This document shows positions 57,284 through 64,000 of a DNA stretch of 64,000 nucleotides, in pieces (position 1 is the first letter of the stretch; each line of letters begins with the position of its first letter). The DNA is taken from assembly GCA_032622095.1 (NCBI GenBank), contig CP136064.1, positions 2,480,001-2,544,000 of the forward strand. Direction: 5' to 3'. Below the pieces are notes generated by a model. That model ran no database searches, had not been told where the DNA came from, and saw only the letters and a program-made list of their open reading frames with translations. The translations under genes and the position numbers were made by a program. This DNA is from Siphonodentalium dalli (Eukaryota > Mollusca > Scaphopoda > Gadilida > Siphonodentaliidae).

Positions 57284-57455
57284 GGGATATCACTTATATC
57301 TCACTAGTGGGATATCACTTATATCTCACTGCTAAAACCTTATAATTCATGGGCAAGTATATAATAAATAGAGGATATCCACACTTTTCAGTGGATATGG
57401 GTTATATCTCATGGGTGATGACAAAACATTGAATTTCCATGAGTGGCTTTAAGAC
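57284..57455. repeat. 25-bp tandem repeat followed by a half hairpin (member J)
   Basis: GGGATATCACTTATATCTCA repeats at 57284-57335. From 57359 ATAATAAATAGAGGATATCC and AGTGGATATGGGTTATATCT repeat the left arm of member I up to the apex (GAGTGGCTTTAAG), but the right arm is absent. Confidence 0.8.
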
Positions 57456-57484
57456 ATTATCCAGTTATCAGGTGTCACCACGAA

Positions 57485-57512
57485 CCCCCCCCCCCCCCCC
57501 CCCCCCCCCCCC
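57485..57512. repeat. C28 homopolymer
   Basis: A pure C run at the junction between the half hairpin region and the truncated Helitron-like element. Confidence 0.95.
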
Positions 57513-58078
57513 GCAAAATAAAGGCACCAGAATGGAGCCTGTGTCAGTAAGTATATATATATATATTAATAAATTAAAATATCTTGATCGTTGCATTCCA
57601 TATGTGCATGCATATATGTGGGTTTGGGGAGAGATATGGGGGGCAGGCGGGCAGTAGAAATAAAGTGTTCCTACGAATGGGCTGCAGTGCAGAGTCTGTG
57701 ATCATTATTATGCTGCATGCTGAATACAGACTCCGAATGGGGTCTGTTTATGATCAAAAATGTCCCGCAAGCTCCCTTCGTCGCTGAATAAAGGCTCCAG
57801 AATTGAGTATGTTTCAGTTAGTATGTAGTAATATTTAAAGTAATATGCTGATTTTGTTTCGCTCATTATGTGCATGTGCAAATGTGGGCCATGTGTGTAA
57901 AACTAACAGTTTTTAGTGAAATAAAGTGTTCCCTTGCGCATCAAGCGACAAAAAAGCGAGAATCACGACCATTCGATTTCTAATATACAAATGAAAATTT
58001 TTTTCATGACCGCTGACACTAGAAAGTAACAAAGAATATTTATATAGACCCGTCATTTTGAAACGGGCAACCCCCTAG
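57513..58078 (+). mobile_element. Helitron-like element, 5' truncated (copy of 22022-23710)
   Basis: The interior matches the repeated body of the first copy (AATAAAGGCACCAGAATGGA, GCATTCCATATGTGCATGCA, AGTGAAATAAAGTGTTCC). The 3' end has CCCGTCATTTTGAAACGGG then CAACCCCCTAG|T. One mismatch pair in the terminal hairpin distinguishes it. The body holds about 1.5 units against three in the first copy. Confidence 0.75.
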
Positions 58079-58859
58079 TATTGAATAAAACATCACATGA
58101 CACATACCAGTCTGAGTAAACTCATACCTAAATATTCATTACAACATTGAATATTAGGTCTGACGGATAACATCGCTATCTCATTTCCAAGTCCTCGGGA
58201 TTCCGTAATCCGATTGATTGCGTAAATTATTTTCCGTCCAATGAAACCGCATGGGGTTAATAAACAAGTGTTAGTGGGCGGAGACTCCCATAATGTCACC
58301 TCTAAATATAGTAACAGAGTCGGTATTTCTCCGATCGAAAGCGATGCTTGCAAATACAACAGACAGAAAAAATGGCTTCGAAATTATATATTCGGATTAA
58401 TTTGAAGGATGTGCTTGACCTGATAGATAGGCCTGCGCATGGTACCAACTTGGCCTCCCATAAATATAAATAGAACTCACTCATGTCCGTGTATTTGATT
58501 TACTTTATTGTAACATGTTTGCAAATCAAATTATTTGTCGTAAAAAAGTCATCTGAAAGTTAAACACCAAGGAAATGACTTAATTTTATGCTTTTAAATA
58601 GTTCTAAAGCATCATTTTATGACGACCTTATTTTTTGCTCTCGGATGCAGCTTTCCGGTTGATGCAGCGAGTTCATCTCCCGAAAAAGAATAGTCGCACA
58701 CACACTACAAATATTATCTTCTGTAAGTTTATGTCGCGACACGGGCCATATTGCGAAGCACAACAAATAACACGTGGGGACACCTGTCAATCATCGATGT
58801 ATTTTTAAAAAATCTGTGACGTCATTTTGGGTCACTATTATTAATTTCAGCCCAAAATA

Positions 58860-58918
58860 CAGCCCTGCACTATAATTCAACCTGCACTATTATTCGGCAG
58901 GCGAGAGTACTGTACATG
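58860..58918. repeat. Right end of a TACTC-family TIR element
   Basis: GCCCTGCACTATAATTCAAC, CTGCACTATTATTCGGC and GCGAGAGTA match the right ends at 21489 and 59809. Confidence 0.5.
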
Positions 58919-59143
58919 TACATGTATAGCGGTACATGAATAATGGTCATTGTTTATTCACACAAATTGTGTGAAACCAATTTCATTTGATTAAGATGGG
59001 TACCAGAAACTGGAAATACCATAATGGACTATCTGTGTACTGAGGAAATACATTGTAGGATGTTTGGGCTATTTCTTTCACCATAATTTTCATTGTTTAC
59101 CAAAGCTCCTTTGCTAGTATTACCCACGAAGTCCCGCTCATCT

Positions 59144-59163
59144 GGGGGGGGGGGGGGGGGGGG
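59144..59163. repeat. G20 homopolymer
   Basis: A pure G run. Confidence 0.95.
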
Positions 59164-59415
59164 ATGATAATATACATGTAGATGTCACTGAAAATGTTAT
59201 ATATGCGACCTGTCACTGTCTGACAGTGTCCGATAACCAAGAACTTGAGTCATGAAGTGAAATTTACACTGAGACAAATTCGAGAGTGGCTAAAATCCAA
59301 GCTTGTTGATTTTTGAGGGAGGTGACTAAAAGATAAGCTGGGCCGTTTCAAATTTTGAAAAGCCTAAATTTAATGCTCTTTTCGTGAGAATTCTGTTATA
59401 ATAACATCAGTCAAT

Positions 59416-59809
59416 TACTCTTGAGTGCCTAATAAACATACATGTACGATTATTAAAATTGAGGTAAAATTCCCACCTGTATGATCGTTATTTGGCCCTG
59501 TACGTTTATTAAATTAACCAAAGGAAATAATTCACCAATTTTAAATTGTGTTATTCATAAAGAAATGAACTCTGATTGTTGACAAACAGTTATCAGCACA
59601 CTGCATATTCAAAGACCTGGCTATCCATCGAAACTATTTCTGTCACATGGCATCAGTAAACCAGTCAGATAGTGCGTTTTGCGGGGATGTATGGTACTAA
59701 CATTTCCAGTCTGTACGTTTATTCCGCCCTGTACTATTATTCAGTTACGCGACATTTTCCAACCTATACTATTATTCCACCCTGTACTTTTATTAGGCAC
59801 TCAAGAGTA
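59416..59809. mobile_element. TIR element, TACTC family (copy 3, complete)
   Basis: TACTCTTGAGTGCCTAATAA on the left mirrors TTATTAGGCACTCAAGAGTA on the right, perfect over 20 bp. GTACGTTTATT / CCCTGTACTATTATTC words repeat inside both ends. 394 bp, no gene, no obvious target duplication. Confidence 0.8.
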
Positions 59810-59931
59810 CGTATATGGCCAATTTTTAGTTAAGTACATTAGTCCCCAATATTATCATTTATGTCCCCAATTGTCTTATTAATATGCCCTGTCACTAACT
59901 CGCGACCATATTGGATCCACCAGGTCCAGTT

Positions 59932-60070
59932 CCATGGTTTTAGTGCTGCAGGTCAAAGATTTGGAGTAGCAGTCCATATATGGAAGTCATGAATAGTTCA
60001 AAAGCTCCATATATGGAAATGCTACTCCAAAACTGACCAGTACTAGTAGCACTAAAACTACGGAACATGG
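59932..60070. repeat. Palindromic element with CCATGGTTTTAGTGCT ends
   Basis: CCATGGTTTTAGTGCT, TTTGGAGTAGCA and TCCATATATGGA pair with TCCATATATGGA, TGCTACTCCAAA, AGCACTAAAAC and CATGG in mirrored order. TCCATATATGGA is itself a palindrome and appears on both arms. Confidence 0.8.
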
Positions 60071-60507
60071 GGTAAAAAAAATTCTGAAAACATGGGATGT
60101 CCAGAGATGGATTAATCCATTACGGCCGCAACCCAGTGATCTCACTTATAGGGGCATGGTCACTAAATGAAAATGATTTTAAACCTCAGATTTTTACGCT
60201 GATTTCTTGTAAATTTTTTGTCAATTTCTCGTTTTAAACAGTTTAACACTAGTTACAACTTGCAACTATAGTTTTTTATTCAAAACATATTAAATGAATA
60301 TCATTTATCACTCTCATACTTTCGGGATCCAAACATACGGTATTCTTATTAAATTTCAAGTAAAAAGTATACTGCTTATTTCAGTTATTTGACTCCCGGC
60401 CCGACTTTTAATTATTTTTTTATTTCATTTCCAAAAAAGCTTTTCATATCAAAACCACTTAAATGTAATGCAATATGATTTTTAAGAATCGAACAAGGAC
60501 TGAGGGG

Positions 60508-60988
60508 CTTGTTACATGAGACGGGACAACCCGGTCTGCCGGGACAACTTGATCACGCTGTTATATGAGACGGGACAACCCGGTTAGCCGGGACTACTCG
60601 GTTGACGTTCACACAACTACCGGTAGCTACCCATCTAGCTGTCAATCACGCGTCACAACGTCGGTCCATAATGTCGGCACGCCCATAACTGAGTGGCGTG
60701 GGTTGTCGCTAAACATCACTCACACGACGCGAGCATTTTATTGGATAACGTCATGTCAAGTTACAACGAATGGTGTTACGTTCCAGACTAGCCGGGATGA
60801 CTCGCTGTTACATGAGCCGAGTTGTCCCGGTTAGGCGGGGTGGGACAACTCGGTTTGCCGAGTTCACCCGGCTCATGTAACAGCACACCATTATTTTAGT
60901 GATAAAGCACATAAGACTGAGGCACCCGGCAGACCGGGTTGTCCCGGTTTACCGAGTTGTCCCGGCTCATGTACATGCAACAAGCCCC
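60508..60988. mobile_element. GGGGCTTGTTACATGAG TIR element, possibly Harbinger-like
   Basis: GGGGCTTGTTACATGAG and ACGGGACAACCCGGT at the left mirror ACCGAGTTGTCCCGGCTCAT and GCAACAAGCCCC at the right. The CGGGACAACCCGG motif is repeated several times at both ends and internally (60545, 60585, 60820, 60850, 60925). Flanking TGA and TAA could be a weak 3-bp duplication. No transposase. Confidence 0.65.
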
Positions 60989-61329
60989 TAACACAGCTTC
61001 TCTTGGTTCTTATAAAGGCTAAAAAAAATAGTTTTGGAAATGACCCCATTATTTCACCCCTGTACTAAATTTAATTTTGAGTAGTACGTCTCACTCCCCT
61101 CCTCAAGCAAGACTTCATGCTGTCAGCGAAAAAAATGGCTGCTCAATGGATATAAACTCAAACCATGATGTAAATTTGGCTAAGATGGTTTACAAATGAA
61201 ATAAAAATATGAAGCTAAATTTCCACCGATTTCTTGTTTCTAAAACATGTTTTGATTTAAAATTTGAGCTTGCAAATGGCTAATGTTCAGTGATCGGTTA
61301 TCTAAAAGTTGAAAAATCGGGGTACTGGA

Positions 61330-61420
61330 TAAAACGTACCTAAGCAAGAAGTGAAATGAACCAAATTGGACAAAATGTACCATTATAACTAGGTACGTTT
61401 TGTCTAAACTTATTGGTCAG
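61330..61420. repeat. Palindrome with GATAAAACGTACCTA arms
   Basis: GGATAAAACGTACCTA and GGACAAAATGTACC flank an inverted TAGGTACGTTTTGTCTAAA. Confidence 0.55.
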
Positions 61421-61814
61421 AAAGTACATATGAACCTGCTATCTGTTACTCCATTTACTCCAAAGAGAGATAACTCTAATCGGATATATAACTCTGCAAC
61501 CTGCCGGTACATGTGTATTTGCTTATCATGGAACTTTCCTTATATTCTTTTCACGTTTTGAACTATTTGACTGTGAGAATGACTCTAGGGTAGGCTACCA
61601 TTCTGAGAATGAAACTTACAAAAATTTCTCAGGCAAATTTTATGTTTTGATTAAGATATATGTGCTCTTTTCGTGACGTTGAGCGGGGTACCAAACAATT
61701 CCAAAAGTGAATAATTTTCAGAATTTATGTAAGTTATTTTCAATTTTATTTAGGCCATTTCTGGAGTGCTGTATAGAGAGCTTTATAGCCAGACTGCTAA
61801 ACTATAACTGTATA

Positions 61815-61885
61815 CGGCACTTTAGCCGAACTGTTAGAGTACGTACGGCACTTTAGCCGAACTCTATTCAAACTGCTAAAGTAGG
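61815..61885. repeat. Tandem repeat with TACGGCACTTTAGCCGAACT
   Basis: The 20-bp word occurs at about 61812 and 61847. A diverged form (TACAGTACTTTAGCCAAACT) is at 62473. Confidence 0.7.
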
Positions 61886-62599
61886 CCGGTCTACCGTATA
61901 TGGAACTTTATAAGCAATTTGACTAGAGTACTGTAGCTGGTCGATAATTTGATTCACATGCCACGCGATTACAGACATAATTGTGCTTTGAGTAATGATT
62001 CTTTATTTCGGCATATGTGATTCATGACTGATGGTCTGGACTGCCCTTGAGCCATGCACAAATCGTTTTGTAATGGTATTTCGACATGGAACTATATAGC
62101 CTCTTTCGAGTCTCTACTATAGTTGTACTGTAACCAGCCCCGTGATTTATATTTTGAAAATGGATCATCCTACGTGGATTCAAATCCCCAATAACCTCGT
62201 GTTGTCTGAAAGCACTCAAATTCCATTGAGCATGCATGTGCCCGTGGAATCGGCATTGAATAAATCAGCACTCGGGTGCCGCTATTGTTGTGACGAACAC
62301 GCATATTTGATGTAACAAATGACGTCATGCAAGCAATGCATACTAGTAGCTCCACAGTCTATGGTACTTTACTAGTCATAATTAGATTTTGAGAAAAAAT
62401 ACTCAAGATAAGACTGATATTGCATAATAAACTTCAAAACTAATAAATAAAACAGACTGGCTAGAGTGTCATATACAGTACTTTAGCCAAACTACTAAAT
62501 ACGAGTGCCGAATGTGAGACGGCATTGGTGTTCCAGAGCATGAAGCAGTGCAAAGGGATGCAACTGTAGTCTGTATGGAGATTGTGTCAAAGGGGAACG

Positions 62600-63400
62600 G
62601 GACTACCCGCCCCCGAGACAACCCGCCCCTATGCTATTTTGGGGGCGGGTTGTCCCGATAAATGAGGGCGGGTTGTCCCGAAATTGTTAATAGTGATTAT
62701 GTTCTTTTATGTTCTTTGATGATATATTATTAAAGATTTGATCGACAAAACATGTGTTTATTCATTAATTATGTCAATGCGTGGACTGAGATAAAGAATG
62801 ACACGATGTTTTGACAACTAAATTTAAGGCACTTAAGGAAGTGAATACTAATTAAAAGGGGTGCTTTCGAAACAAATGTTTGATGCAAATGGTTCATAAT
62901 ATCACAGTGTGTTATCACAACACATGTCCGATCCACCGAGGTTAACAACAGCCAGCTTTCTGAAGAAGTGCTCAAACGTCTACGGAACGAAGAAGAGACC
63001 GGCACAGTGCAGACAGACAACAGCAGCAGCAGCGACAGCGTCAAATTAATCATTGTTCGTTATAAAACTTATTAAATTGTGTTTTTAATCTTCGTTCATA
63101 TTCATTCGTTCCGTTTTTAAATTTCGTTCATTAAACTTCGTAATAAATAAACATATTATCGTTGATGCATTTTTGTGTTCATGACATAAGTTATATTATA
63201 TTACATGTGTATTTATTGTGGTCTATGTTAAATCAAATAAAAATCTATAAAAAAAACAACCCAGTTTCGTTAAACAAACATCTTATAATCCCCTCACACC
63301 TCCAAATTAGCCACTGATTACCGCTAATTGATTTTTGGGGGCGGGTTTCCGGGGGCGGGTTGTCTCAGAGTGAACGGGGGCTGGTTGTCTCGGGGGTGAT
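62600..63400. mobile_element. GC-rich-ended TIR element (GGGGGCGGGTTGTC)
   Basis: CCCGCCCCCGAGACAACCCG at the left (about 62609) is the inverse of GGGGGCGGGTTGTCTC and GGGGGCTGGTTGTCTCGGGG at the right. Each end holds two or three copies of the GGGCGGGTTGTC motif, some inverted. The AT-rich middle includes a plus-strand frame (about 62889-63070) reading LSEEVLKRLRNEEETGTVQT and ending in a Ser-rich tail. It may be the end of a lost coding region. Confidence 0.6.
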
Positions 63401-63419
63401 TTGTGTTATCTTTTGGGTT

Positions 63420-63705
63420 ATGGCAAAGATAAGGTTATTTATATAAGGTTCTCACCTGTTATTATCTCCGAGTCCTTCCAGCAATGTACTTGACTTACTT
63501 CCCTGGTGTGCTTCATCGATGGCGGTCTAGATCCAAGAGATCGCACACTTCCTTTTTAGCTCCGCCCTTCTCTCTCGTCTTTCTCCCTTGTTACCCAATC
63601 ACAGACCAGTTAGAGTTCAGATGCCAAAGGTTACAGCTATTGGTTTCTTAAGGGCCAGAGGTCATAGTTCACATTGACATATTCTACACTCCTCCCTCTC
63701 CAGTT
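63420..63705 (-). mobile_element. Probable 3' LTR and polypurine tract of an LTR retrotransposon
   Basis: On the minus strand a purine tract GGAGAGGGAGGAG (plus 63691-63705) is followed directly by TGTAGAATATGTCAATG, the usual arrangement of a polypurine tract and the TG start of a 3' LTR. The following 270 bp contain a TATATAAATAACC-type box near the far end and a possible splice donor ACAG|GTGAGAAC. The other LTR and the coding region would lie beyond the right edge. The far LTR boundary is uncertain. Confidence 0.5.
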
Positions 63706-63842
63706 CTTGCAGAATGCATTGTGAGGACTTCTGCTATCCTATCTGGTCTGCGACTGGGTGGTTATTTAACAAATACATGTAGATAAATCCCGCTTTGTAC
63801 AATTCCCTCAACAGGATGTCGTCGTTCCTCGTCGACACCATG

Positions 63843-64000
63843 CAGCAGCTCAGCGTTCCTCGCTGTTCCCATATAGCCGCTCAGCGTTCCTCGCTGTTCC
63901 CATACAGCAGCTCAGCGTTCCTCGCTGTTCCCATATAGCCGCTCAGCGTTCCTCGCTGTTCCCATACAGCAGCTCAGCGTTCCTCGCTGTTCCCATGCCA
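63843..64000. repeat. Minisatellite, 31-bp unit in alternating pairs (62-bp higher order)
   Basis: Units CAGCAGCTCAGCGTTCCTCG and TAGCCGCTCAGCGTTCCTCG, each followed by CTGTTCCCATA, alternate for at least five copies and run off the window edge. The 31-bp unit is not a multiple of three, so it is unlikely to be coding. Confidence 0.95.

Noticed and set aside
57439..57657. Proline-rich ORF
   Set aside because: The proline run is the C28 homopolymer and the remainder is Helitron-like repeat.
62769..63053. Minus-strand ORF beginning with a signal-peptide-like LSLLLLLSVCTV
   Set aside because: The leucine run is the complement of a CAG/AGC-rich plus-strand stretch inside a TIR element; the plus-strand frame is at least as plausible.

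Overview
This window looks like gene-poor, repeat-dense chromosomal DNA from a metazoan. It is AT-rich, no long uninterrupted reading frame is typical of a bacterium or virus, and the only convincing host coding sequence is one spliced exon. The repeat character (many CATGTACATG and ACCGGT words, GACCTTGACCTTGA runs, GGAC/GACA microsatellites, DIRS-like and Tigger-like remnants, very many short palindromic elements) points to a marine lophotrochozoan, most likely a mollusc. That placement is an inference from repeat style, not from a marker gene.

Host genes: a minus-strand exon at 24514-24955, with clear splice sites, encodes the C-terminal half of a RhoGAP domain and most resembles the ARHGAP11A type. 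It sits between fragments of a tandem-repeat transposon. A few other small reading frames (3860-4159 minus, 14057-14284 plus, 53084-53172 plus) are listed only as weak candidates.

Mobile elements, left to right: a foldback element (617-1020); a broken DIRS-like tyrosine-recombinase retroelement (6213-7084); a small non-autonomous LTR element with an unknown reading frame (9733-11447, minus); a transposon with internal 165-bp tandem repeats (15446-16400, again at 27455-28331 and 38777-39850, with fragments elsewhere); a piggyBac-like element with TTAA duplications (18676-19528) and a second candidate (31096-32361); a Harbinger-like pair (20700-22018 and 53362-55080); Helitron-like elements (22022-23710, 26376-27290, 33151-33350, 36640-37093, 57513-58078); a LINE tail (29780-30180); a truncated Tigger/pogo transposase (35329-36033); two hAT-type elements with perfect 8-bp target duplications (41735-42920 and 44119-45475); and what looks like the 3' end of an LTR retrotransposon on the minus strand at the right edge (about 63420-63705).

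The most unusual content is a collection of long hairpins. One set (5665, 7356, 8650, 20325, 34424, 43882, 49768, 57045, 57359) shares short terminal sequences close to AATAAATAGAGGAT and similar apex motifs, but the stem arms differ in sequence. Another (7683, 11803, 19722, 43257, 46548, 56213, 56446) is built of paired hairpins around a CCAATGCATTCTCTTATATA core. The genes do not form a pathway: the window reads as intron or intergenic sequence repeatedly colonised by small, mostly non-autonomous transposons.
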